Source: Cranoglanis bouderius | Lineage: Eukaryota; Chordata; Actinopteri; Siluriformes; Cranoglanididae | Direction: 5' to 3' | DNA length: 64,000 bases | NCBI GenBank assembly: GCA_023630585.1 | Contig: CM042568.1 | Coordinates: forward strand, 3,823,016-3,887,015 | Shown: positions 47,426 through 58,631 of the stretch, piece by piece | Layout of the letters: each line of letters opens with the position of its first letter | Numbering within the stretch: the stretch's first letter is position 1 | Position numbers and translations under genes: made by a program | Notes under the pieces: generated by a model | Database searches by the model: none | The model's input: the letters and a program-made list of their open reading frames with translations, nothing else | What the model was told of the DNA's origin: nothing

Positions 47426-47890
47426 AGCTTTGCCAACTGTGTCATGTAATTTAAAATATTACGGTCGATGACATCCTACTATGCCAAATAATTACAAAGC
47501 AAGTTTGGCATCGTGTTTTAAGCTCTTCAAATGTCTCAGGTCAGCTCCTGGGAATGTCCTTCTGCGGACAAGTTGACCTGCTCCAGGAACAGCTCTCCTC
47601 ACAGCTGTAGAGTCCAGCTGGCTCTCGGGTGGCATAGGGGAGATTCCCCAATTGTGGTGTCAATTAGCTCTTGTAACAGAATGAATTTTCATCTTAAAGA
47701 AATTCAGAAGATGCAACTTTTTGTTGAACATGTGACTTGTGGACTCTTCCAAATGTTTCGTAGGGGTGAATATGTTCAGGTGACAGGGTCAAGTGGATAT
47801 TGTGGGTTTAAAATATACATTTTTTATGACATACTGTATAACGCATGACTAATGGCAAAGCAGGGTTCAGACATGAGTAATAAGAACATA
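47426..47890. other. Intergenic, nothing recognised
   Basis: About 460 bp without supported features. Confidence 0.5.
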
Positions 47891-48960
47891 GGCATCATTT
47901 GCAGGTGGGACGGGTGGGACATGTCCCCACCACTTTTTGCCAAAGTCGACTGTGTCCCCACCACTTTTTAAAAGTCACTGAAAAATAGTTTGCAGAAAGT
48001 ATATATAAAAGGAAAACCATCTACAAACCATCATTCTTCATAATATAGTTCATACATGTAACATGAACTTTATTTGCGCCGTCCAGAACATCAGCTTTCT
48101 ACAACGGGATAAACGATGAATAGTAAAACTCATTGCGAAACTCTGGCGAGAGCGTATTTGCTGTTACTAGAGAGTAGCTAGGTTTTGCGAGATCTAGCCA
48201 CACCGGTACACAATGATTCATGGCATTTATATGTGGTGTGGGGGATGGTAACACAAGAGAGAGGTTTTATAAAGGTTTTTTGTTTTACAAACAAAAAAAT
48301 TATAATGAAGAAACATCACACAATTTCATTTTTTATTTTTTTATTTATTGAATAAAGATATTTAAAACAATTTAAACACGAATTGCCTTTCAGTCATGTT
48401 TTACATGAGGTTTTGCGTAGTTCACGATTGGTTGAACTCGATTGAGCTCTTGATCCACTAGGCGGGCAGGCGGGCTTTCACTCTATTATTTGACTGGATG
48501 GGGGAAACTGATGTAGGTGTGAGTCTGACGGACGTAATTCTTTCAAGTTCGGCATCACACCTGCTTTAGCTAGCAAGTTGTCCTGGTACTAAAAAAATAC
48601 ATGCAAGTAATTAGAAGTAGAATCTTAATACACACAAGAATTGTACACTGGCAATGTAAAGAAAAGTTCACTGTTTATCTTGGGTGTTTTGATTGGTCTG
48701 CTGTATGACCTTGCTAGGTGTTATGAAAATATTTTATGTAATGTTTTGGTCATTCTGATTTCTATTTGTGATGCATGTGTACTGTACATCAATGCATTGT
48801 TGAAAAGCGGAAATTAAGTGTATTTCTAATTCTAATCACAGTCCCCAAGTATATTATCTTTTCTTTTTTTTATAGAGCAAAACGAGTAGTGTGTTAAGGT
48901 AGAATGGTTAGTGACCACCACCCATTTTTGTCCCCAACACTTTTCAAAAAAAGTGATGCC
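47891..48960. mobile_element. hAT-like non-autonomous transposon ('gtccccaccactttt')
   Basis: The ends ggcatca..gtgggacatgtccccaccactt and ..gtccccaacacttttc..gtgatgcc are inverted, with a 7-bp perfect terminal match (ggcatca/tgatgcc). The gtgggacatgtccccacc block recurs in many fish DNA transposons. No transposase frame is present. The class assignment is tentative. Confidence 0.6.
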
Positions 48961-49544
48961 AAAAAAAGTGAATAAGATAAGATATTAAGAAATGGTAACA
49001 GGCAGGGAGCGTCGCCTACTTGCAATGATGCTATGTTTGTTGATTAATAAATGTCAGATGGTATTGAAATGTCAGCTTTATGGTTCACAACAGCAAATAT
49101 CTGTGGGAAATAATTCTTCAAAATGAAACGTTAGCAAATATATGGACATTACCACTACAGCACGACCCAGATGAACTCAGCTGCCTTGTTCCCATGCAGT
49201 TTCGTGCTTTGAAACCATCAGTCCTCCTAGATCCCAATCCACAAAGCAGCTGTGTGGGGAGTAACAAATTATTAACAGTTGCATTTCATTTGGAATACGA
49301 TGCATGGTTTGGTATTCACACTACAGAGTACATCTTCATCCACAATGAATTAGCCAATTATTCAAAACTCAGGCCACCCATTCTGTAGAAACTGCACTGG
49401 TTATCTGCTCCTTCTAAGTTCTTATGACCACCTTGAAGGCAGTGGTCTTGTGCCACACTATGTTGCTGACCCAGATACTCTATCTGTATACTTAGTTCTT
49501 CTAGTACTGGTCTTCTTATGCTACACCTCAATAGGTGGTAGGTG
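48961..49544. other. Intergenic, nothing recognised
   Basis: A plus-strand frame (49080-49388) followed by ctgcactggttatctgctcc faintly resembles LINE C-terminal sequence. It is too weak to call. Confidence 0.4.
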
Positions 49545-50035
49545 TAACCGAATACAAGTACATTATTCAGTACAAATACAGATACAAGTAGGAGGTGCGC
49601 TATATGTTTATTCTTTTATTTAAAAGCTTGCCAGAATGGTTAACAGAGCACTGAGATATGAAGCTCCCATAACAAAGACCTTGTTCATTAACATAAACAT
49701 GTGCTGCTCAGTGATGCATTTAGCCTTCATCCTTAGTAACTGCCTGGTCAGGGTCATGGTGGTTTAAATGACACTAATATTTTGGGAACTAAATATAATA
49801 GTTCATCCCACATCTCTGGAGAACTGGGGTGATGTAGCTGAGGTTGAGGAACTGTCAGAGCCAGCCTTCACACACCATGCTGACACCTCTACATCTGAGT
49901 TTTTTTTTTTTCTTTTTGCAGTGTTATTCACCATTTCCATGGGCTTTAGTGGTAAGAAGACCACTCCTGGTTTAGGCCATGCCCACTTCAGGTTTAAATT
50001 TGAATACGGATATTTAGTGCACTAAACAGATACAG
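49545..50035. mobile_element. Possible hAT-like MITE
   Basis: Left part gtaaccgaatacaagtacat with cagtacaaatacagatacaa, and right part tttgaatacggatatttagt with actaaacagatacagac, are imperfect inverted relatives. The interior is non-coding. Ends are not defined. Confidence 0.4.
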
Positions 50036-50104
50036 ACATTGCCTTACTAGTACGTGGAATGGTGTTTAGTATTATTATTATTATTATTATTATTATTTTT
50101 TTAC

Positions 50105-50581
50105 AAATTTTGCAGTTCACTTCCTCAAAGCCTCGGCCAAACATGAAGTGATGCTGTATCTCAGCAACGACCTTGCACACTGACACAAACCTTGGTAGGC
50201 ATCTTCACGACCATGCCCTGAGGCTATGCAACACATTTCATGACAGCGCCACTTACTGGTCAAAAGTTAAAATTACATGCCGAAAATGCTTCCATCTAAG
50301 TGCCATTTTTGCTACTCCTCCTCCAAATGTTGTCCAATCTTCACCAAATTTGGCTCACATCATCATGAGACCTGTCTAAACAAAAGTTATCAAAGGATAT
50401 TCAAAACTGTTCTCCCATAATAGACTGGCAAATGTGTGAAACTACAGATCATTCTTGAATCTGTTTGCCTATAGTTATGGCTCTGCTTTCTTGTGATTGC
50501 TTATGCAACAATTGTAGCGCATCATTGAATGTGCAGCTCACTGAGTCTGGATGCTTGGCCCCTGAAAATGCTGCTTGCAGC

Positions 50582-50635
<54 letters not shown>

Positions 50636-50650
50636 TACTACTACACACAT
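50105..50650 (+). repeat. Dispersed repeat, second copy of the 38511 family
   Basis: Shares tatctcagcaacgac, ttgcacactgac, tcaccaaatttg and aaagttatcaaa.gaat with 38880-39120. It ends with the typical cttggcccctgaaaatgctg and gcttgcagc, then (ATT)n (50583-50635). Confidence 0.7.
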
Positions 50651-50679
50651 ATTCTACTGTGCTGTCATCAAGGTGTAAT

Positions 50680-50885
50680 CAGCTTTCCTCATTCTGAAAT
50701 ATCAAACTCTACTCATGGAAATTTTTACGAATTATCCGCCAATCGTATGTATTGGAGGAAATGCTGCATCATGCAGTGCGTAAACGCATGCGCCTCCTGT
50801 TCTGGGAAATGAAAACCGCCGGTCGAGGTTATACAGGGGTAGGCACACAGTCAGAAAGAAATACGCCAAGCAGCTGGTCACAGTA
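50680..50885 (+). repeat. Duplicated intergenic block, copy B
   Basis: Paired with 47220-47425: ggaaatgctgcatcatgcag, gggaaatgaaaaccgcc, gaggttatacaggggtaggc, acacagtcagaaagaaatac. The copies are about 3.46 kb apart in direct orientation. Confidence 0.75.
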
Positions 50886-51651
50886 ATAACCTAATAAAAT
50901 GTAATTGTTTTTTTTTTTCTTCTTTTCTTTTACAGTGTGTTGTTTTGTTTATGTTTGAGAGCCAAAAACGAGACTGACTCCCTGCTGCGACATGATCTTC
51001 CCATTTCAGTGTAAATGAACTTTATATGAGAAAAGGCCAGTCTGAGGCTGAAAGAGTCTCTTTACACATCAAAGAATGACAATAAATACTGGTCAAAAAT
51101 ACCAGGAATAATTAAAATATGAATACAGGAGAATGCATTGTCTACCATTTCACCATTTTATTTTATGTAGCATTGTGTGTAATCTTGTAACAGAGCCACT
51201 GTCGACTCTCCAGCTGACAGAAGGGGCGTTTATTTATTGCATAGAAAGCACATTAGTATGAACAGTCACGTTTAGGTGCACCTGCTCTTGGCATAGCATG
51301 AAGTAAAGTGGGCTGAAATAGTTTCTTCTAATTACAAATTTCCTTGGATCCCTTTTTAGAAACATAAAAATTAACCACCCAAGAAAACAATGATTACTCA
51401 TTAAAGAAGGAATTACTGTATCATGCAAATGAATTACACCCCCCTCGCCAGCATCAGTGGTATGTTCCATTGTGCAATTACATCTGTGTTTTAAGATTAT
51501 TACTGGTCACACTGTATGAAATCCCAATAAAATCTGGGCTGAATTTTATACCAGACTGTGTGATAATGTGTCAATTTATATGAAAAAGATCCTCTAACAA
51601 TAGAGAATGAATATGTTCTGTTATGCTTGCGTCATTAATGAGTGTGATCCA
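50886..51651. other. Intergenic, nothing recognised
   Basis: AT-rich sequence without supported features. Confidence 0.5.
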
Positions 51652-52563
51652 GAGGTGGACAGTAACGAAGTACATTTACTTGAGTACTGTACTTAAGTAC
51701 ACTTTTTGAGTATCTGTACTTTACTTAAGTATTATTTTTTCAGGAAACTTGTGACTTTAACTTCACTACATTTGAAAGACAAATATCGTACTTTTCACTC
51801 CACTACATTTCTATAGAGATCCTCGAGTCGAAAGTCGTTAGTATGTAGCAGCTTGTTTGCCTAAAACAAAGCAAATCACAGCCTTCGAAAACTCGACGTC
51901 CAACCTGCGGAAGCATATTGACCCTACAAGTAAACGTTTAATTTCTTGCGAAAGCTTGAAATTGTCTGTGCTTTAGAGCTAAAGTTTCAGTATGAAGTCT
52001 GGTCGGCCAAATGATTTATGGATTTGCCCGCCAAGTCGCCATAGCCTTGCGGATACACCGCTTACGCATAGGTAAGGTTCGACAATGACGTTAGTTAGCG
52101 TGCGAAAGCGTGAATTCAAATGTAAATGAGTTTAAGAGTTAAATAAGTTAATATCTTGTAACTTTTATATATTTTTGTTACCTTGCATAATTACTATAGT
52201 TATGTGTAGAGCTGCACGATTAATCATAAAAAGATCGCGATCTCGATTCAAACACCCACACGATGTCTTTCCTAAATGATAACGATTCGCCTGTCTATTA
52301 AACCTCTGACAAAAATCAACAGGGACATTCAAAATCTGCGTTGGTGCTGCCGCTGAGCCACAGAGAGAGCAGTTATCACTTCTATAGGATTAGTAACATT
52401 CTAAGAGCTCTTTATTCCACAGATACTACAAGCTAGTCAGCGTATTCGGTAGGTTGCTTCAGAGGCATAATCTGTCTTTACAACTTTCACTTGTATTGGA
52501 GTAATATTTGACCAGTAGTATCTGTACTTTCACTCAAGTAATGGAGTTGTGTACTTTGTCCAA
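51652..52563. mobile_element. hAT-like non-autonomous transposon with nested MITE
   Basis: The left end cagaggtggacagtaacgaa with gtacttaagtac-rich DNA, and the right end caagtaatggagttgtgtac with tttgtcc, are the inverted ends of a widespread fish hAT-like family (right terminus decayed). Inside, 52206-52400 begins gagctgcacgattaatcat and aaaagatcgcgatctcgatt, the terminus of another fish hAT-type MITE, indicating nesting. Confidence 0.65.
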
Positions 52564-52589
52564 TTACATCCTTCAACATGAGCTTGAGG

Positions 52590-52893
52590 TACACAATACG
52601 GCCAAAAGTTTGTGCACCCCTGACCATCACACCCAATTGTGGGTTTTCCCCAAACTGTTCCCATTAAGTTGGATGCACACAATTGTATACAATGTCTTTG
52701 TATGCTGTAGCATTAACATTTTTCTTCACTGAAACTAAGAGGTCCAAACCTGTTCCAGCCTGACAATGCTCCGTGTACAAAGCGAGCTCCATGAAGATAT
52801 GGTGTGTTAAAGTCGGAGTGGAAGAACTCAACCTGCACAGAGCCCGGACCTCAACCCCACTGAACACCTGATGATGAACTGGAACACACACTG
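52590..52893 (+). mobile_element. Truncated Tc1-type transposon, same family as 44771
   Basis: Starts acggccaaaagtttgtgcac and ctgaccatcacaccca. It continues through cacacaattgtatacaatgt and ccaaacctgttccagcctga to cctcaaccccactgaacacc. It stops abruptly at about 52893, so only the 5' half of the transposase region remains, with stops. Confidence 0.8.
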
Positions 52894-52970
52894 CATTTGT
52901 AGTATTTTATTTGCACTTAATCAATCCTCATGCTCTACTCCTACGCTGTTCTTTCTTATTCTTCATCTAC

Positions 52971-53172
52971 ACCAGAGGTCACCAACCCTGTTCCTGGAGA
53001 TCTACCTTCCTGAAGACTTTAGCTCCAACCATAATCGTGCCCACCTGACCATCTAATCATTGCTTTGTGAAGTTCTTGATCAACTAAAACAGGTGTGTTA
53101 GATTTTGGTTTTTTAGATGAAACCTGCAGGAAGGTAGATCTCAAGGAAGAGCGTTGGTGACCACTGATCTAG
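52971..53172. mobile_element. Palindromic MITE ('gagatctaccttcctg')
   Basis: The left end gaggtcaccaaccctgttcc with gagatctaccttcctgaag is mirrored by cctgcaggaaggtagatctc and gcgttggtgaccactgatc. TIRs are about 45 bp with several mismatches in a 200-bp element. A diverged relative may lie at 58850-58945. Confidence 0.8.
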
Positions 53173-53604
53173 AGCTTTCTACACTTCCCAGAAACAAATA
53201 ATTTCTAGCATTTGTAGTTAATGTGTATTAGATCTAACAGTTATTAAATTGTCTTCTAAAGCATACTTGTGTGTGGTGACAAAACAACAACATTTTTTTT
53301 GATAGATGTAGTATATTACTGACTACACGGTTATGCACTATGACTAATAACACTACATAACTACCTTGTATGTGCGCTCAACAGCACTGCCACTGATACA
53401 CTTCTCCCAGCACCACACACACTACAGGATAGATAGAGGAGAGCTGACACACTGAGCAGAGCCACAGATAAACCTACAAAGTGCATCTTTATGATAAGTG
53501 CACATGATAAAAGTGTGTTAAAAGTTAAGTGTGGATACGTTGCTAAAAATATAGGTGCCACAAAAGGTTCTCTAGAGTGATAACAAGTAAGAAGAAGAAC
53601 TCAT

Positions 53605-53865
53605 TCATCTTCAGTTACCACTGATCGGGGTCCTGGTTACATGATGGATCCTAGGAGTCTAAGCCGAGAAGCACTGCACATACATCCTGTATGGGACACC
53701 AGTTTCTCAAAGGACACCATGCACACACACATTCACACACATATTCACACATAGGGGCAGTTCAGTGTCCACCTACATGCATGTTTTTAGGAGGTGGGAA
53801 GAAACCAGAGAACCCTGAAGGAACCCACACATACACAGGGAGAACAGCCCATGGAACTGTGAGGC
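53605..53865 (-). mobile_element. tRNA-derived SINE, minus strand
   Basis: On the minus strand: tggtgcctcacagttccatg, ggttctctggtttcttccca, aaacatgcatgtaggtgg and the tail aggaccccgatcagtggtaa. It lies about 800 bp upstream of igfbp3. Confidence 0.75.
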
Positions 53866-54017
53866 ACCAAATTTTCAATGTTTAGTATTTAAAATGTTAA
53901 CCTTTAATAGTAAAAGGCTATTAAGTAAAGGGAAGAAAGAAAACTAAGAAAATACATACAATTAAATAAAAAAAAAGACTTGTAAGTGAAAAAAGTGATA
54001 ACTAAAATACATGCAAA

Positions 54018-54297
54018 CCCTGCTGAAAAAAAAACAATAGAAAACTTCATAGCATTTATAATGGTTTTAATGGTGATAATGGGAATTGTATTGGTTTTAA
54101 TGGAAACTGTAATGGTCCCTGTGGGTCTCTACTGGTAATTTGTTAGCTTCTTTTGGTGTCATGTTATGTCTAGTGGATACTATTAAGGACCAATAATGAT
54201 AATGGTCCTGGTTTTAATGGTTAGCTGATGGTTTGTAATGGTATTTGTCGTGGAAACCATTAGAATTTCTGTAATGGTTTCCTTTTTTTCAGCAGGG
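54018..54297. mobile_element. MITE with CCCTGCTGAAAAAA termini, copy 2
   Basis: A 280-bp relative of 13521-13819 with termini ccctgctgaaaaaaaa and tttttttcagcaggg and the shared interior cctgtgggtctctactggta. It ends 107 bp before the CRE of the igfbp3 promoter. Confidence 0.82.
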
Positions 54298-54403
54298 AAT
54301 ATAAAACGAAAATAAAACGCAGCATTGAAGTTAAAAATAGTAAAACCAGAAGCGACGTTAAAACTCCTGTAACTTTGAGGTCTCGTGCCGAACAGACGGC
54401 GAG

Positions 54404-54411
54404 TGACGTCA
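54404..54411. promoter_or_regulatory. Perfect palindromic CRE upstream of igfbp3
   Basis: TGACGTCA, the full cAMP-response element bound by CREB/ATF dimers. It lies 62 bp upstream of the TATA-like box and 245 bp upstream of the start codon. Function is inferred from sequence and position. Confidence 0.7.
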
Positions 54412-54465
54412 CACGGTTACTGCTGCATTATTCATGAAAGGGGCGTGACTCTGAATCTCGGTGTC

Positions 54466-54474
54466 TATATATAG
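54466..54474 (+). promoter_or_regulatory. TATA-like box of igfbp3
   Basis: TATATATAG, 175 bp upstream of the ATG, in GC-mixed rather than microsatellite sequence. It would place initiation near 54497. A GC-box-like gggcgtg lies at 54441-54447. Confidence 0.65.
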
Positions 54475-54502
54475 AGAGAAGTTTTCCATTTAAAACGCGT
54501 CT

Positions 54503-54517
54503 CACGTGGCCGATTGG
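54503..54517. promoter_or_regulatory. E-box/HRE and inverted CCAAT near igfbp3 start site
   Basis: CACGTG (54503-54508) can bind USF/MYC or, as ACGTG, HIF. ATTGG (54513-54517) is an inverted CCAAT box for NF-Y. If the TATA-like box is used these fall at or just after initiation. If not, they may serve an alternative start. Confidence 0.5.
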
Positions 54518-54648
54518 CGAAACCTGTGACGCTAAACATCTTTGGGCATTATTATTATTATTGTTATTACTAATATTTTATTATTTTATTATTATTAGAA
54601 TAATAATTATTATTTGATTTTTTTTTTTTTTTTTTCATCTCCGTGAGC

Positions 54649-55000
54649 ATGGTGAACGCGCTCCGCTCCCTGCTCGTGTCCGTGAGTCTGGCCGCGGTGG
54701 CGCGCTTGTCCTCCGCCGTGGGCGCGGTGATCCGCTGCGAGCCGTGCGACACCGGAGCGCGGACACTGTGCGACCCCGTGCCCGAGGACTGCGTGGAGCG
54801 GGTGCGCGAGCCGGGCTGCGGCTGCTGCGTGACGTGCGCGCTAGCCGAGGGTCGAGCGTGCGGGGTTTACACGGGGCGCTGCGGTGCGGGGCTGGTCTGC
54901 CGACACCGGCCGGGCGAGCCGAAACCGCTGCACGCGCTGCTGGATGGACGTGGGGTGTGCGTGAATAAGACCGCACCTCCTCCGGTCAGCGCGGGACAAG
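54649..55000 (+). CDS. igfbp3: igfbp3 exon 1, signal peptide and IGF-binding domain
   Basis: IGFBP-3 is a secreted carrier of IGF-1 and IGF-2 that controls their access to receptors. The exon starts at ATG 54649 and ends at the donor gtaact (55001) in phase 1, giving 117 codons plus one nt. The product has a hydrophobic signal peptide (about residues 1-26). The N-terminal IGFBP domain follows with twelve cysteines: CEPC, the hallmark GCGCCVTC (about residues 60-67), ACGVYTGRC and the C of LLDGRGVC. VNKT is an N-glycosylation sequon. REPGCGCC and LHALLDGRGVCVN fit IGFBP3 better than IGFBP1, 2 or 5. GC content is about 70 percent, a sharp contrast with the surroundings. The upstream in-frame GTG is not used as start because the ATG opens the signal peptide. 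Confidence 0.95.
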
Positions 55001-58000
55001 GTAACTACAATATGCGTAAAAGTGTGTGTGCGTGCGTGCGTGCGTGCGTGTGTGTGATTCATAGTGTGTTATTAAACTTAATTATTTAAAACATTTTAAA
55101 AGGGTTAAAAGTGGAAATGCATATACTTATGCATATATTTTATGCTGCATGCTAATGCACTGAGGCGTGTGCACGAGCTTTGTTGATTTGATATGATGAA
55201 GATGCACGAGCGTTCCCCTTCTCCAGCCCCCTCGAGGGTCCTCTGCACGCTTCCCTCTGCTGTCACAACTCTGTCAAGGAGTGGCATGAAGCCTTGCGTT
55301 AGTGCAAAACTTTATGGAGCTTAAAATCATTTGTTTTGTTTTGTTTTTTTTGCACGTGATCATGCAAAAAGTACTCAACTGTAACGTTCCTTGTCACAGT
55401 GGTGGTACCCTTATACCCTTATTTACTAAGACATGTGCAAGTATGAGTAGCTTTAAAGCTTTATTCTAAAAACTAACTACAGTCCAAATATGCAGCTAAA
55501 TGCTTTGATAGTGACAGTGAAAGGTACCATTAGTACTGCTTTGTTCTGAGAGTGTATGATCATGTCTGGCCAGAACTGTTTAATATTTATATCCTGTCTT
55601 AATATTAATAGGATGGTCAGGTCATCACTGCTTTCAATGCATGGACGAAGACTTATTTATGGATTATGTATCCATTCCAAGAGAGACAGAAATGTAGTCT
55701 ATCAATCTATCTGTCTATCAGTAATGAATTTTGCAAGAAATTAATCTCATAGCTAAATAAAATCAACTAGAACTTCCCCAGTATTATGAACAGGTTCATC
55801 TGCTTTGTTCACACTTTTACATAAGTGACATGATTCTTTGCTAAGTTGGCGCATGCAGCCCATTTCCTACCAGTTTTGTGGTGTTCCAAATGCAAATCCA
55901 GCTGGAAGCACAGATTCAAAGCGTAAGCTGTTTTTCATTCAATAAACCAAATCTCCTGCTTTTTTTTTTTTTTTTTTGAGGGAATAGCAACGTATAAATG
56001 TAATAACTGCACATGTGTGCCCAGTGTTAGGATGTGCACATGATGCTTGTTTCAGCATCCGAGTTCTTAAACATGCATCCGGTTTCTTTGGAAATCGGAA
56101 TTTCTGAGTCAGAGGTTTAAGTGACTGAAGTGTGTTTCTGCAGAATCACTGTAGTGCCCAGTTAAACACCTACTCTTATGACATGAATGAAAGCTGTGCA
56201 TGGACCATAATGTTTTTTTGTTTTTTTTTTGTGCAACTATTTATTTTATTGGTTTCTTCTTCTTTTTTTCCCCCAAAACGTAGATATAAACTTTGTAGTT
56301 TGCAAGGTTCGTGCTATTGGATGAGATGGAAAAAGTGGCGAGAGTTGTTTATGATTTTATCATGAAGGCACTTTTAACTAATCAAACAGTTCTATCTAAC
56401 AGATAGTCTGTCTCATGATAAGAACAATTATCACAAATAATATTTGACTGATTGAGAATGTGATGAGAATAGTGTCTTCTCCATGGTGGGTATGATCATC
56501 TTCTGGAGATTACGTCCACTATTTCCTGATTGCATTATGTGATAATTGACGTGTGATTTGGGTAAACAGGTTATAAATTATCAAGAGGCCATGACCGGAT
56601 AGTGGCATCCCAGTACTAATAAAAAATGACCTTGATGACAGTGATGTGATGTGACGCACCTCGCTGCTATACCTATAGCACAGTTTTCCAAATCCCACTG
56701 CCTGCTGCACTACACACATCTATCTAGGTGCAATCTGATAGAGCAAAACAGTAGAGCGGTTTTTGCTAGGTGAAATAATTGCCATTGACAGATGACAGGC
56801 AATCTTTTCAGAATCAGGAACACTCATGTATGTGGAAATACTGATGAATCCAAGAAAATGAACACACTAGCCAGACTAGTCAAATACTATCTTTTACGTA
56901 TGATTCGAGGACACATGACATCTTGTGAGCCAAAACGTCTGCCAATGACTCACTGAGGCTGCTAACATGAAGTGCCACATGATCATATACTTGTTAGTTT
57001 CACTATAGTCTGTATCAGAAGAAAAAGCCTTTATTTGTCACACAAACATTACAGTACAGGGCTTGAACACTTGACCTTCTGATTAGTGACCCAGAGCCTT
57101 AACTGTTGAGCCACCATACCAGAGCACAAGCATTAATATAAAAGCACAAACTAGCTAACTAGCATGCCATTCATCATTGTGTTACGCTAGCTTCCAATTT
57201 TCAGCCTCGTCAAATAGGTTTCAACGCAAACATGCCACTGTGTAGTACACTGGAGCTTTTACTTTTCCCAGTGGGCTAATGTAGATTTATAATTTGGCCA
57301 TGTATGCATATTCAGAACAACCAGATTGAGTTGGCTCCAGTCTAGTCATGAATGAAATGATTTGTAAATGATACTGTATCGCCATTTAACATTAGTTACC
57401 TAATTAATATGACTGTATGGATGAGCGTGTGCATGTGGGGGGTCTGATCCAAATAATTACTCTACCTTGATAAATATATGCTTAACTGCTAAATAATTTC
57501 CTTCATTTCCTTATTTGTTTGCTAGTTAAATTCTCGGAGTATAGATTTAATATATGGTCTGTGTAGATAGTAATTGAATGATAGTGATGTGTAGTTTATC
57601 ACATTAGTGTTCTAATGGGATTGTACACGTTTTAATTTAGTATGTATCCAATGGAGTATGATCTTCCCATTAGTACCACGACTAGTTTATAGAATTGAAG
57701 AAGTGGTAAAAGTTAATGGCTTAAAAAAAGACTACAAAGACTAAATGTGCTACAGTTTGCATGGTTTGAAGGGGTGGTACCATTTGTTTTTGATCAAGAC
57801 AACTAACAGAAAGTTTGACTTTTCCAAATGTACCACATGGAACATAAAGGTGGCTGGAACTGTGGTAGAAAATCTCAGAAATCCTTTACAGTTTAACTTC
57901 TCCATGTTTGTCCTCATTTTGGGCAGGTTCCAGAGCTAAAAACCCTTCTCTCTCTCTCATCTCCTGAATCCTCTTTTCCTTCTGGACTCTAGTGCAGTAC

Positions 58001-58371
58001 TTTGGCATACTTTATATTTAGTCAAGTTTATTTATAAAGCCTGAAATCACAAGCATGTCTTAATGGGCTTTACAGGCCCTTAACAGCCGACAACCCAGCT
58101 TTAGACCCTGGGTGTGCAGTAGGTGATGAATGCAAGGATAAACAACGGAGAGGAAATTGCAGATCTAGAAATTAGACCTAATTTCATTGCTTCTGACAAA
58201 AAAATGTCTTGTTAAGAACCTGTCATTGAAACAAGAAAAATATATATTGAGTAGAAAGGTATTCATATACAATGATTGTGTTGTTCTTTAGATTCTTCTC
58301 TAGGAAAAAATGTTGGCAGGTTTGCATCCTAGTTTTGCATCTTCCCAGCATTCCTTCTGTCTGATTTTCAG
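55001..58371 (+). other. igfbp3: igfbp3 intron 1
   Basis: 3.37 kb, AT-rich. It holds a (TGCG)n patch after the donor (55031-55050). A minus-strand tRNA-derived SINE head lies at about 57050-57125 (minus: ggctcaacagttaaggctct, then ggtcaagtgttcaagccc). A dispersed repeat at 58020-58150 includes caagtttatttataaagcct and gggctttacaggcc. No other exon is supported. Confidence 0.7.
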
Positions 58372-58631
58372 TCGAGAGTGCCAGGATGCCTGAGGAAGAT
58401 TCCAGCAGCAACACAACGAGTCCGTCGGTGCCAGCTGGACACGAGCAGTCAACCGATGTCTTTCCCTCCCACAGTCGGCGTCCCCCGCCCTACCGGCTTC
58501 ACCCTAAAGCTGAGGACATCCGACGCGAGCAACTCCGGAAGAGCCAGAGCTTCAAAATAGAGGAACCTCTGGCAGTTGCCCCTTCCAACCATGAGAACAT
58601 CGCCTTCGAGTCCAAGCAGGAGCAAGAGTAT
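58372..58631 (+). CDS. igfbp3: igfbp3 exon 2, linker domain
   Basis: The exon is 260 nt, with acceptor tctgattttcag and donor gtaagt at 58632. The two-nt start completes the codon from exon 1, and the exon ends in phase 0 after EQEY, exactly where human IGFBP3 exon 2 ends (KRETEY). The linker is variable and disordered. It has an SNTT glycosylation sequon (about residue 13), many Ser/Thr/Pro, and the RLHPKAEDIRREQL segment that aligns with FHPLHSK of the human protein. Exons 3 and 4, with the heparin-binding and thyroglobulin type-1 domain, were not found before 64000. Confidence 0.93.

Noticed and set aside
49080..49470. Possible LINE C-terminal relic
   Set aside because: A short ctgcactggttatctg match to the LHWL motif region is not enough without further conserved blocks.
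54635..54976. Minus-strand Arg/Ala/Pro-rich frame
   Set aside because: Shadow of the GC-rich igfbp3 first exon, without independent support.
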